Shown here in pieces: positions 54,167 to 64,000 of a stretch of 64,000 nt of DNA. Source of the DNA: Pyrenopolyporus hunteri (lineage: Eukaryota; Ascomycota; Sordariomycetes; Xylariales; Hypoxylaceae); the NCBI GenBank assembly GCA_902806595.1, contig CADCXC010000038.1:248001-312000 (forward strand), in the 5' to 3' direction. The first letter of the stretch is position 1. Every line of letters starts with the position of its first letter. Below the pieces are notes generated by a model, which saw nothing but the letters and a program-made list of their open reading frames with translations, made no database searches and was not told where the DNA came from. A program made the translations under genes and the position numbers.

Positions 54167-55724
54167 ATGCCGTCAATCCCCTCTCGCCAACTAGGAAAGG
54201 ATGGGCCTCTAGTGCCTCGTGTAGGCTTTGGCACTATGGGTCTCTCTCTAAGCTACGGTAAAGCCCTGCCCGACGAGCAGAGGTTTGAACTCCTCGATAA
54301 CGCCCACAAGATCGGCGAGACCTTTTGGGACACCAGTGACTCCTATGTAAGAACCTATCGTCTTATCTTACGCATCACAGGCCCTATCTTTGAAGCTAAC
54401 CTGGAATGAATTACCTCTATACTAGGGAGACTCGGAAAACCTTATAGGAAGGTGGTTTGCTAGGACCGGGAAGCGGTCTGATATCTTCCTAGCCACCAAG
54501 TTCGGCGGCGTCATTCTAGAGAATGGAGGCTTCATCTTCCGTGGCGACGCGGCGTACGTGAGCGAGGCGTGTGACAAGAGCTTGAAGCGTTTGGGTGTCG
54601 ACTACATTGACCTGTGGTATCCGCACCGACTAGACGGCAGCACGCCCGTCGAGCATATTGTGGCCGAGATGGCCAAGTTGAAAGAGTGTGTATCTCCCAA
54701 CATCGCTAACCTTCCCCCCTGCCTTATACCGTATTATTCTCTCGTAAATTCGTATATAGTTGGGCGTCTACTGGAACTAACACATCCCCCCATCGGAAAG
54801 GCAAGGCAAGATCCGCCATATCGGCCTCTGCGAGGTCTCTGCCTCGACGCTACGACGCGCCCATGCCGTCCACCCGATCAGCGCCGTGCAGGTACGAAGC
54901 TACCCCTAACCCCTTTCCCCATCCACCCAGGTATCTCTGAACCGGATAAGTCCATCTCTGACACGCCCGCAGGTGGAATACAGCCCCTTCACAACCGACA
55001 TCGAGGACGCGCAGACGAACCTGCTCGCCACGTGCCGGGAGCTCGGCGTCGCCGTGGTGGCGTACTCGCCGCTGTCGCGCGGGCTGCTCAGCGGGCAGAT
55101 CAAGAGCCCCGCCGACTTCGGGCCCGAGGACGTCAGGAGCCAATACCCGCGCTTCTCGCCCGAGAACTTCCCGAAGAACATGGCGGTCGTGGAGGAGCTG
55201 AAGGCGCTGGCGGTGCAGAAGGGGTGTACCCCGGCCCAGCTGACGCTCGCGTGGTTGCTGAGCCAGGGAGACGACATCTTCCCGATTCCGGGGTGAGTAG
55301 CGAACCTATTCTCTAACCGTAGATCAAATTACCGACTATGTCCGGTTGTTTTCCCTTCCCCTTCCCCCTCCCCCTCCCCTTTTCCTTTCGCCTCCCTCGA
55401 TTTCCTCTCTTAGCGGCAGTAGCCCGCCTATTCCAATGGACTTTACTTACAAGTCTTCGCGACCATAGAACCACGAAAATCGCGTCCCTGGAGGAGAACT
55501 GCGCAGCAGCGTCTATCTCACTCACGGCCGAAGAAGTCGCGCGCGTCCGGTCCTTGGTCAACGCTGCGTCGTGCCACGGGGCTCGCTATCCACCAGAGCA
55601 CGCATTCGCCTTGTTCGCCGATACGCCGTTGCCTGAAGACCACGCCCGTGGCTCGGGGAACTCCGGTCAACCCACGGTCATTGGTAATGTGCTTGAAAAG
55701 GACTCGGCCGCGAGCCGTGATTGA
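54167..55724 (+). CDS. Aldo/keto reductase (AKR13/YakC-like)
   Basis: Exons 54167-54346, 54426-54685, 54801-54891, 54973-55292 and 55469-55724; 1107 nt, 368 aa. NADPH-dependent reductase of carbonyl substrates with a (beta/alpha)8 barrel. The start MPSIPSRQLGKDGPLVPRVGFGTMGLS is typical. The catalytic tetrad is visible as Asp55 and Tyr60 (WDTSDSYG, across intron 1), Lys85 (LATKFGG) and His127 (WYPHRLD). KIRHIGLCEVS follows intron 2, VEYSPF intron 3, and the cofactor segment IPIPGTTKIASLEENCAA is formed across intron 4. Intron 2 uses a GTGTGT donor and an AAAG acceptor, chosen because they yield KEQGKIRHIG. Intron 4 (176 nt) contains a CCCCTT polypyrimidine tract. The C-terminus is about 30 residues longer than usual. 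Confidence 0.93.
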
Positions 55725-56567
55725 GGAAAAGATGATGCTTGATTGCTAGGCTGGGCTATGCGCTTACCTGTCAACCTAAGTATATACTCGGCGTCGGATA
55801 GATTCTCTAAGTGTTACCAATTATACATTTCATACTCGTGCAAATGATATTCACCGATATTATAGTGGTGCCTCGTTATTCCTAATGTCCTTACGTGATC
55901 GGCAACCTACCTAGCTGAGAAGTACGGCTTTACTGCTAGTCCTCGGAGAAGCGTCCATGATCTATTGTCCAACCACCAGTTCGATCTATGATACCTTGGT
56001 TCCCTTACGCGGTTGATTCAGGGGGATGGGGTAACAGAGACGGAAGCATACTCTTCCTCTTTGGTAGCAACTTTAGTGCCACATATTTTGGAAGTATATT
56101 AGACTCGCTCTCATTTGCGCAAAGTGAGTTGGTGGATGAATAATAGGCGAAACCTTGAGAGAGAAATAGACGGCTACCACCTTCTAGGCGTTATAAGCTA
56201 GCACATGTAGACTTTCTAATATGCATGGACCAATGTGGCAAGAGAAGCACATTTGTTAGAGAAAAGAGAAAAGAGAGAAATGGGCACGTATACGTACCTA
56301 ACATATATCTTCCTGGACGAGTGTTAACCATCAACTACTCGCTAGAGAGATTTCCGCTATTAGCAGAGATGATATTCGAGTTCATATTGCACGGTGTTAA
56401 GTCAGCTTGCGTAATATCGGGTATACCAGTCAGATACATGTGAAGGTCGGTACGTAACCCAGTCCATCGCCATCGCCATCGCCATCGCCATGCCGATTCT
56501 ATCCAATACCGAATACTAGTCGGGCGTGTCCAAATGTCCTCATCTTATATACACTCCAAGCGGTAAC
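55725..56567. other. Intergenic, convergent reductase and lactate dehydrogenase genes
   Basis: Both genes end here. Apart from a short hexanucleotide repeat at 56464-56492 nothing is seen. A 72-residue frame at 56225-56443 has no coding character. Confidence 0.5.
56464..56492. repeat. (CCATCG)n hexanucleotide repeat
   Basis: Nearly five tandem CCATCG units in the 3' flank of the cytochrome b2-like gene; a simple repeat. Confidence 0.85.
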
Positions 56568-58360
56568 TTATAGCTTAGACTTGACCTTATCCCACAGCCC
56601 GAATGTTTCTAATCCGGCTTCGCCGTCGAAGATATCCCTTTCAACTTTCCTCGAGTTGATCTAAAATGAAGCAAGTCAGCAAACTCCCCAAGGCCTAGGT
56701 CATTTTAACGCCCCCTAGGATTAAGTAAAAAACAGCGTGATGGTGGCAAACACTTACATGTCTCGGACCCAGCTCGCTCACATTCTGCACCCCCAACAGC
56801 CTCATACACGTCTCTGTCTCCGCCTTGAGGACTATTCGCAATGCATCGTTAGCATGATTCGCCTTCCACAAGCTTCTAAAGCGTGGGAAATAGGTAGCAA
56901 TGGTCGATAAAAAAGCACTCACTCTCGAATGTTCTCTCAACACCCTTCTGACCGCCAGCCCCAAGCCCGAACAACGCGGCACGACCTATCCCCACGGCCC
57001 GCGCGCCCAGACACAGCGCCTTAACTACGTCTGTACCGCGCTTGATACCACCATCGACCCAAACCTCGATACGATCGAAAACCTCGGGGCAATAGCGCCG
57101 TATCTCCAGCAACGTGTGAACAGCCGGCGGCGCCGTATCGAGGGCGCGGCCGCCGTGATTCGAGAGGATAATAGCGCGGACCTGGGGCGCGTACCGCGCG
57201 GCCAGGAACGCGTCCTCGTGGGTCTGGATTCCCTTCAGCACGATCGGCAGGTCGGTGTGCTTAGCGAGCCAAGGGAGCGTGATCTTCCACGTGAGGTCGG
57301 ACGCGGTGCCGAAGAAGAGCTGCTGGCCGACGCCGCCGCCGCCGGGGCGGCTGGGCTGGTCGGGGGTCTTGACGCCGGCGGCGACGGCGACGGCGACGGC
57401 GTTCTTGAAGCTCTGCTTCTCGTCGAGCTCGCGCTTGCCGGGGACGGGCGCGTCGAGCGTGAGGCAGACGAACTTGAACTTGTCGGCCATGCGGTTGATG
57501 CGGGCGAGCATGGCCTCGCTCTTGGCCCGGTCGTTCTGCACGTACAGCTGCCACCCGAAGACCTGGCCCGGCACGGCGTCGGCCACGATCTGCTCCGGCG
57601 TCATGGACGCGTTGTTCGAGATGATCTGCATCGCGTTGAACCGGCTGCAGGCGCGCGCGATGCCCGCCTCGCCGTCCGGGTGTCCGAGCCGGGCCATGGC
57701 CGCCGGGGCCACGAAGATGGGTATGTCGACCTTGTGGCCGAGGAGCGTCGTGGAAGAGTCGCACTTGGTGCAGTCGACGAAGATTCGCGGCCGCAGCAGG
57801 ATGTCCTTGTAAACCGCGTTGTTGAAGGACTTGGAGATGGTGTCGTCGCTGGCGGAGTAGTAATAGGCCCAGGCCTTCTCGGGCATGCGCTTTGTGGCGA
57901 CCTCCTCGATCTCGTTAAGGTTCAACAAACTCTCCATGGGCGGCGGACCGTCGACGCCTTTCCTTTCTTCTTTGGCCGCCGGCTTGCTGGTCTGGACTAA
58001 GGTCTGGGGGTCGATGCGGCCCAGCTTAGCCTCGGGCTTCAGGTTCTCCTCCAGCGTCCCCGGAGGGTGGATGGGATCATACTCGTCTGTCGCATCTCGG
58101 CCAGCGAGCTGCAGTATGATCTTGGAACCGCCCGGATGAGAGGGTAGGAACTCGGTTACGTCGTATACATTCCCGTATAGCACTACCCAGCAGCTGTCTG
58201 GCGTAGTGTGCTTCACGACTGAGGCATCATTTTTACAACGGTTAGTCAACTACAACAGCGGTAAGGGACGGGGAGAGGCTGGTCTATGCGCTGGGAATGG
58301 AATCATAAGGACTTATGTCTCACCTTCCTCGGCGCTAATCAGCTTTTCCGACATCTTCAT
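56568..58360 (-). CDS. Cytochrome b2-type FMN-dependent L-lactate dehydrogenase
   Basis: Exons 58360-58324, 58218-56923, 56831-56758 and 56660-56568; 1500 nt, 499 aa. Oxidises L-lactate or another 2-hydroxy acid and passes electrons to cytochrome c or another acceptor. The N-terminal cytochrome b5 domain reads ISAEEVVKHTTPDSCWVV across intron 1 with axial His40 (LPSHPGG) and His63 (DPIHPPG). The FMN-binding barrel has FVAPAAMARLGHPDGE, a Lys in VLKG (about 341), catalytic His367 in SNHGGRALD, and VWVDGGIKRGTDVVKAL. The C-terminal exons give MRLLGVQNVSELGPRHINSR and end GLETFGLWDKVKSKL. It begins directly at the b5 domain with no presequence, unlike yeast Cyb2, so it may be cytosolic or peroxisomal and act on another hydroxy acid. 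The ATG two codons later is an alternative start. Confidence 0.93.
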
Positions 58361-58963
58361 AACATATCGAGGCTGCAATCCTAACCAATGGCTCTAATCG
58401 ACTTATTTTCTTTCTTTTTCCTTTTCTTTTTATGATCCAAATCTTGGAGAAGAGAGGCTGGAATTCGGCTTCGAAAAGCTCCTCGGTTACATTTAACCCG
58501 CGCCAGCCCCGGACCTCAATCGGCATCCCCAAGTTGGTATAAGTTGTTTATGAATATGAATTAGCGAGCACCCCCGCGGGGCCCTCCACTAAGCTATTAC
58601 TATTCCGCGAATCTTACTGGCCAATTCTTCGAAATCTGGAGTGCCCAGTGGATATATCGCTCCTTACTAGGGGGTTCAACGGCTGGGCAGGCTTCTTTTT
58701 TCGACACGCTGGAAAGGAAAAGAAAATTTGCCCTGGATCAGTGTTCAGGGTCAGGGTGTATTGTGCATTTGTAGGCCGGCCTGGCAGCCTACCAGCACGA
58801 AACCGACACGACTAAAGCGATACCGAACTGCTAGAAATACCCTTTCTAGGTATTTGGTTTATACAAGCCTCTAATAATGAGAGTGGGACGGAATTTAATA
58901 CATTCTATTCGGAAAACCCCAACATGCCGCCAGCCAGCCAGCCAGCCACTTAACCTTCACCCC
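58361..58963. other. Intergenic, dehydrogenase promoter and GMC 3' flank
   Basis: Pyrimidine-rich sequence at 58408-58434 lies just upstream of the b2-like gene. A short CCAG tandem (about 58930-58948) precedes the GMC stop. No coding region seen. Confidence 0.5.
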
Positions 58964-60791
58964 TCACGAACTTGATCGTATGATCTGCGCCGCATGCTCC
59001 GCGACTCCGTACACCGTAGCCTGAGGATTGGCGCGTGGCGTAATGGGGATGATGCTCGCGTCGCACACGCGCAGGTTCCTGGTTCCGTAGACGCGCAATT
59101 GCGCATCCACGACCCCTCCCAGCTCCCGCGGCATCATGGAGCACGTACCCGTGAAATGGTGCGCTCCGACAGCCGTTCGGCGCACGTAGTCCTTGGCCCT
59201 TTCGAGATCGTCAAAGCCGCCCAGCGGCGGCGCTGCCGGGCTGCGTTTCCCGTCCAGCTTGAGCTGGCTGGCTAGCGGCTCGGTGCGGGCGATCTTTTCC
59301 GCGAATTGAAGGTGGCGCGCGAGGACCTCGAGGTCGAGCGGGTGAGAAAGGTACTTCGGGTCGATGGCGAGGTCAAAGGAGTCCGCGGAGGCGCTGGTGA
59401 TGTGAACGGAACCGCGAGATAGAGGGTGGGCTAGTAACAGAACGAGAGTAAGGTAGCTTTCTTGCCCTGGGGGCGGAGGAGCCATCGCCCCTTCGGGGGT
59501 GAATTCGGCATAGCCGGGAATTGCTAGATAACATCCGGAGGCCTGGGTGGGCGACGAGAGGACCGAACGGACGAACGATTCGTGGGCCTCCTCGTACGAC
59601 GTGGGCTTGCCGGGAATAACGGAGTTTACATTCCGCAGGAGTTTCTCAAGCTCTTGTTTCCCCTCTTCGGTCTTCACCCCTGGGAATGGGAGCTGCGCGG
59701 CGATATTGGAGCCGCTTTTGGCAAATGGACCTTTCTGCTGTGCGTAAGCTGCCATAGCAGCGCCAACGGCCGCAGGGTCTTGCCGGGCAAGCTTGTCGAT
59801 GGTCTCGAAACCCGCTTGATCGCGGACTTCGAAGCTCAAGGTACACATGGGGTGGTTTTGAAAGTTCTCTCCGACACTCGGATTATCGACCACCGCCTCG
59901 ACGCCGAGTGACTGTAAGAGCTTCGCGTCACCGATGCCTGACAGTTCTAACAGCCTAGGCGAATTGACGGCGCCCGAAGCGACTATGACCTCTTTCCGTG
60001 CTCCCACAGTCGTCTTTTTCCCGTCCTTATTCACTTGGACGCCGGTGGCTACGGGGGTATCCGACTTGCCAAAGATGATCTTCTCCGCCTGCGTCTTCGT
60101 CCAGATGGTTAGGTTACTCCGAGGCCGTGCAGCCTCAAGATACGCATTGCCGACGTAGCTTCTCTGCTTCGTAGCGGGATGCAACGAGTCCGGAACGATC
60201 AGGCCGCCTAAAACCTGGCCAGACAAGGCATCTTCTGCCGTCGAAAATCCGAGCGAGCTGAGGGTCTCCCGCCATACTCGCGGCCATTCGTCATCCTCTT
60301 CGGGGATAGCGAGTTGGATTGGGCCCTTGGCTTCTCCTCCCCGAGAAGGCGAGGTATATGCCTTTTTCAAGGACTCGGAGAAGCTCGACCAGCCCCACCC
60401 GGGGTTTCCTAGGGCTTCCCATGCATCAACATTGGCCTTCGAGGTCACGGTAAAAGCGAGGCCATTGAGCGCGCTAGATCCCCCGAGCAAGCGGCCTTGG
60501 GGAAACCAAATCTGCCTATTCCCATATCCCGGCTGTATCCACGTTAGGGGCTGTGAAGTAGGCAAAGCAGGGAGCACGCACCTGAGGGATAGTCTTGAAA
60601 GAATATGCGGAGGGAGTACCGAGCAAAGTAGGCCACATGGCCGGAATATTGACTCGGGGATCAGCCGTTTGGCCCTCGCCGGCCTCGATCACGAGGACTT
60701 GAACGGCGGTATCCTCCGACAGCCGAGTAGCTAATACGAGGCCTGCCAGTCCTCCGCCGACGATGACATAATCGAAGCTTATAGACGCCAT
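58964..60791 (-). CDS. GMC oxidoreductase (FAD-dependent alcohol oxidase/dehydrogenase)
   Basis: Exons 60791-60582 and 60532-58964; 1779 nt, 592 aa. FAD enzyme of the glucose-methanol-choline family oxidising an alcohol or sugar. The FAD motif VGGGLAG is at 11-17, then E in LVIEAGEG, the GMC signature 1 region GRLLGGSSALNGLAF, and signature 2 GAVNSPRLLELSGIG. Near the C-terminus VGAHHFTGTCSM, VCDASIIP and NPQATVYGVAEHAAQ supply the catalytic His and Asn/His region. No signal peptide precedes the FAD fold, so the enzyme looks intracellular, unlike secreted aryl-alcohol oxidases. The intron is only 49 nt, with CCTAACG about 10 nt from the acceptor. An internal AG would leave a 31-nt intron and add PLTWIQ, which I judge too short. 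Substrate unknown. Confidence 0.93.
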
Positions 60792-61625
60792 GACGTATAT
60801 ATAATTCGTGAGATTCCAGTTGAAGCCTTAGATGCCTAGGTAGATAGGTATGTACAAACGAGAAACTCGAAGAGGCGTAAGGTAGAACGAACAGAAATCC
60901 GGCGAAGAGAAAGACCTCCGGAGCACGTATAAGACTATCTACCACCTAATCAACATCCAGCATATATACACATATAGTATTAGGGACTAGGCGGAATACG
61001 TTCACCCCGTTTGCTATTCCATTGCCTTACTTTCTCGCAAAGCTCCGTGGCTTCTCGGCGTCTAGCCGTTGCCACTTGGTACTCTACGTACTTTACCCAC
61101 CTCCTTCGGTAGGGATGTAGCTACACTGGGCAGGGATGCATGCTTAAAGGGTCTTTTGCATTTGTCAGATGGACTTGGGGGCCGGTGACTATTACCAGGT
61201 AAGCCTACAAGGCAATCTATAGAAAGAGGGGGAAAGCTCCCTGAAAGATGACGGCATCGCGGATTGCTGCATTGCTACAATAACTTCGACAAGTCTGAAA
61301 ATTGCCTCCGACTAGGTGTCACACCATTATACATAAAATCAACTAGAGGAAGCACGAAAGAAATGGCCGGGACTTGCGTACCATTCCACAGAGTCTGCAG
61401 TAAGCCCTTTCTGAGCACTTTTCATGAACCTAGGTATTTATAAGTCGCGGAAGGAATTAGCGTATGAGACTCGCGTCCGATTGGTTTGATTGAACGACTA
61501 AGGCCCCCGTAGATCGATCTCGAACTGTTCAGGTGCCATCCCCTTGCGTTTAAGCATGTATCCTCGATGCATGGAAGATCTACTTAGGTAAAGGTCAAAG
61601 CTGACTGTGTTCCTAGACTGCCCAC
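60792..61625. other. Intergenic, GMC promoter and SDR 3' flank
   Basis: No supportable coding region; short TAGGTAGATAGGTATG-type motif just upstream of the GMC start at about 60837-60853. Confidence 0.5.
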
Positions 61626-62747
61626 CTAGTATCCTAAGGTCGCCGGGGAATACGGGAACCCGTAGATTCCGCTCGTAAACAGTGACCCGGATTTTATGAC
61701 CTCGGCCTTCTCTTTCAGCTCCTTCACGTCCCAATTAGCAGACACCATGCGGCCCTTCAGGAAGCTGGCTTCGGGGCTGGTCAGCCACACGAGGAAATGA
61801 GCTGGGAGCTTGACTGTAGGCACCGAATTCGTTATCAATCAGCAGTGCTCAATAGTAGACGGGGACGAGTCGACTACCTGTGTCCATTGGCAAACTCTCC
61901 GGCGTCGCCCCAGATCGCCTAAATATATACGTGTCAACCATGCCGGGGTGCACGGCGGCCGCGAAGATATTGGGCTCCTCGGCGGCGAGGTACTCGATGA
62001 CCTTGACTTGGGCAAGCTTCGACGCCATGTAAGCTGAATGCCCCGGCACGACGGTGGCCGGCACTGCAGCCGAGCCGCTGGATATGGCCAAGATGGTAGC
62101 GTGCGATTTGTTTGCCGTTGGTAGGAAAGCCTTGACGGAGAGGAACGTGCCTTTGATATTCGTCTAGCCCGATATCAGTGGTTCTGTGACTGGTAAAATA
62201 ACTACGAGAGACAAGCGCTTCGCTCCGTATTAGGGAGTTAGGTAGGTAGGTAGGTAGATAGGTAGGTAGTCATCCAGATATATTCACCTCGAAATTCCGC
62301 CACCACTCGTTAATGTCCGACGCAGCGATGGTTGCGGGAGCGGCGACGAAACCGGCCCCAAAAATGAGTATGTCCCAGGTGCCCACCGCGGCCGCGGCAC
62401 GCTGGAGCGCATCCTCGTGGTTGACGTCTGCAGCAAAGGTCTCCGTAGAAACGCTACCGGGGATCGAGGAAGCGGTCTCCTTGAGCGTGGCCTCGGTGCG
62501 GCCTAATAGTATGAGACGCGCCGCTCCGGCCTCAGCGAAAGCTCGGGCGGTTTCTCGGCCGACACCGCTCCCCTATATATGATATGAGCGTTACGTTGTA
62601 GTGTTAAAAAACTTGCCAGGCTAAGCTCACAGCGCCGGTAATCACGACCGTCTTCCCTGCGACGCTGAGCTCAGGCCGTGACGGCGAGATGTCTGAATAG
62701 GTATCGTTGTGCCAAGTTGGCGTGGGGCACGGCAGAGGCGGTTGCAT
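61626..62747 (-). CDS. Short-chain dehydrogenase/reductase (SDR)
   Basis: Exons 62747-62631, 62572-62288, 62163-61878 and 61813-61626; 876 nt, 291 aa. NAD(P)-dependent classical SDR. The cofactor motif TGAGSGVG (37-44) is assembled across intron 1. Asn/Ala-Gly strand IFGAG, Ser162-163 (ISSGSAA) and the catalytic Tyr179-x3-Lys183 (YMASK) are present, followed by VHPGMVDT. The C-terminus contains WLTSPEASFLKGRMVSANWDV, typical of fungal SDRs of unknown substrate. Intron 2 carries a TAGG tandem. The second-to-last donor is GTAGTC. It lies downstream of the GMC gene on the same strand. Confidence 0.92.
62239..62269. repeat. (TAGG)n run inside an SDR intron
   Basis: Tandem TAGG units, interrupted by one TAGA, within SDR intron 2 (62164-62287). 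This shows the window-wide motif also occurs in transcribed non-coding sequence. Confidence 0.8.
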
Positions 62748-63745
62748 CGTTTTTGTCTGTTTCGATTATGGTGAAGACGAAGATGAGAAGAAGGCCAGTT
62801 ACAGGAATTCTAGACGGGTAGGGAGGTTCGAGGGAACATATGGGTTATGTCGAAGAAAAGGGCCTCGTTAAAGCAACCGGCCAATATAGGGAGTGTCCCA
62901 GGGATCACAACCCCAGTTAGGACAATCCATATGTGTTGCTTCTTTAACAAAGAACACCTGCGGTTCAGTCGGATTCTTCTGCGAAACTCCCTTAGGTAAG
63001 GTAGGTACTGAACGCATGATCCCGGATTTAACGGGTTGCTATTGATAATCCTTCACTATCATATGCAACTATAACAATTCCTAGCCTGGTAAGGAAGGTA
63101 GGTAAGGTAGGTAAGGTAGGTAAGGTAGGCAGGTAGGTATATAATGAAATGTTGGTAGACATGAAGCTTTGATCAGGCGAGTTTCCCCGTTTATTTCGGA
63201 AACGTCTAGGGTTCTCATGTTCCATACACGTCCCTTTCCTCTGGTCTCGGAGCTATCGGCTTCTACCCGGACATGCAAGACGAAGACGCCCGAGCCTGTA
63301 TCGCCTAACAAGATTCCGCTAGAAAACCTAAGCCAATCGTCCTGTTATAGTGCCAACTTAGCAGTATGGGGTCGGCGGAAGTAGCCTATATGTCTCAGCC
63401 ATGGTTCTCTTGTTGGCGGGTGCGGATTTCCAAACACATCCGATTCGACAACCGTAATAAATTATAAGAGTTTCGTTTTCGTAATGGGCGTAGATACTAC
63501 AGGCCCTATCACATGTACTGGAAACGATCACCCCTTTACCACCGGCGTGATTCAATATCCTGCCGGACATGCATCTGACCGGTTCCAACAACGGCTCTGG
63601 TTGCCGTGACCTCAGGATCGTGAGAACATTCAGCCATAACCGCCGAGTCGTACATAGAGGCTTGCATTTAATTTCCATAGTCCCGAACTGCATACTAGTT
63701 AGCCTCAAAGTTCTGATATTTCCGGCTAGCATGGCTTTCTCCGAA
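62748..63745. other. Intergenic, SDR promoter to rhodopsin-like gene
   Basis: Apart from the GGTAAGGTAGGTAAGG tandem at 63089-63139 no feature is supported. Frames at 63358-63732 and 63569-63790 overlap each other and show no coding character. Confidence 0.5.
63089..63139. repeat. (GGTAAGGTA)n-like tandem repeat
   Basis: A degenerate 8-9-nt unit (TAAGGTAGG) repeated about five times between the SDR and rhodopsin-like genes. Confidence 0.75.
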
Positions 63746-64000
63746 CTACCCCATCTTGTACGACCGCTGCGGGTACGGGAAACTCGATGAGTTGTGAGTT
63801 ATCTTGCTGATGATTGGCTTTACGTATGCCTTGAGCAGCGGTGCGAGGGCGGGTATGCACGCAATAATCATGCTTAACCATGGTTCGAACAGGTTGGCGA
63901 GCGTAATGTCTGTGGTATGGTAGGATGCGTCGGGGTGCGCGGGAGACTCTTTAGTTGCTCCAAGCCGCCAACACACGATAACTAGGGACGGGATTAGGCA
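63746..64000 (-). CDS. Fungal rhodopsin-like integral membrane protein, C-terminal end (partial)
   Basis: Only the 3' end is in the window; the gene continues beyond 64000. The frame up to the stop at 63746-63748 reads ESPAHPDASYHTTDITLANLFEP, then the hydrophobic WLSMIIACIPALAPLLKAY. This matches the end of the seven-helix fungal 'rhodopsin domain' family (formerly DUF3468, near PTH11-like proteins), where a TDL/IT-W-x2-E-x5-I-x-ACLPxLRPL pattern forms the last helix. An AG near 63984-63985 may be the exon's acceptor. A short tail (SSSFPYPQRSYKMG) follows. Family assignment is from one helix and is tentative. Confidence 0.55.
   Translation of the reverse strand, partial: CLIPSLVIVCWRLGATKESPAHPDASYHTTDITLANLFEPWLSMIIACIPALAPLLKAYVKPIISKITHNSSSFPYPQRSYKMG

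Noticed and set aside
56900..58000. A 366-codon plus-strand open frame
   Set aside because: It is antisense to the b2-type dehydrogenase. The protein is repetitive Asp/Gly/Arg-rich sequence of the kind produced by the GC-rich complementary strand, with no family features.
1..64000. CRISPR arrays, bacterial operons, prophage or intact transposase genes
   Set aside because: None seen. Tandem TAGG and hexanucleotide runs lack the repeat-spacer structure, and no transposase frame was recognised.

Overview
The window is nuclear DNA of a filamentous ascomycete (Pezizomycotina), most likely a sordariomycete. Genes carry short introns (about 49-180 nt) with GT..CTAAC/CTGAC..AG signals, coding density is moderate, and intergenic DNA is littered with a short palindromic motif built from TACCTAGGTAGGTA. 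No bacterial, viral or intact transposon genes were seen. Exon structures below were worked out by eye from splice signals, frame and family conservation; every spliced gene listed as complete sums to a whole number of codons.

Layout. 1-6 kb, minus strand: pyridoxal kinase (cut by the window edge), PCNA with MBF-type ACGCGT sites upstream, and a VezA/vezatin-like membrane protein. 6.6 kb: an intron-containing tRNA-Trp(CCA). 8-11.4 kb: EMC6 and a GTPBP1/2-type GTPase. 13-22.6 kb: SEC9 (t-SNARE), the LYR protein SDHAF3/Acn9, a Dhr2-type DEAH/DEIH RNA helicase, and a patatin-NB-ARC-TPR NLR-like protein. 24.7-26.8 kb: a Baeyer-Villiger-type flavin monooxygenase. 28-42 kb: histidine methyltransferase HPM1, a Ser/Thr-rich GPI-anchored wall protein, PEX5, a mitochondrial two-RRM protein and a bHLH factor. 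42-53 kb: a long gene-poor interval. 53-64 kb: a small unrecognised gene, then aldo/keto reductase, cytochrome b2-type dehydrogenase, GMC oxidoreductase, SDR and the end of a fungal rhodopsin-like membrane protein.

The outstanding feature is the linkage of sec9 to a patatin-NB-ARC-TPR gene about 4.4 kb away (end to end). In Neurospora crassa the linked pair sec-9/plp-1 is an allorecognition system in which the NLR-like PLP-1 monitors SEC-9 and incompatible combinations cause germling death. The same architecture here, with intact patatin catalytic residues and an intact P-loop, suggests a functional allorecognition locus. Its unusual local features are an in-frame GC-AG intron inside the SEC9 Qc-SNARE helix and a Ser/Pro-rich insertion in the patatin domain.

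Most other genes are conserved housekeeping functions. The 54-63 kb oxidoreductase group could be a catabolic or tailoring set, but no backbone synthase gene is present.
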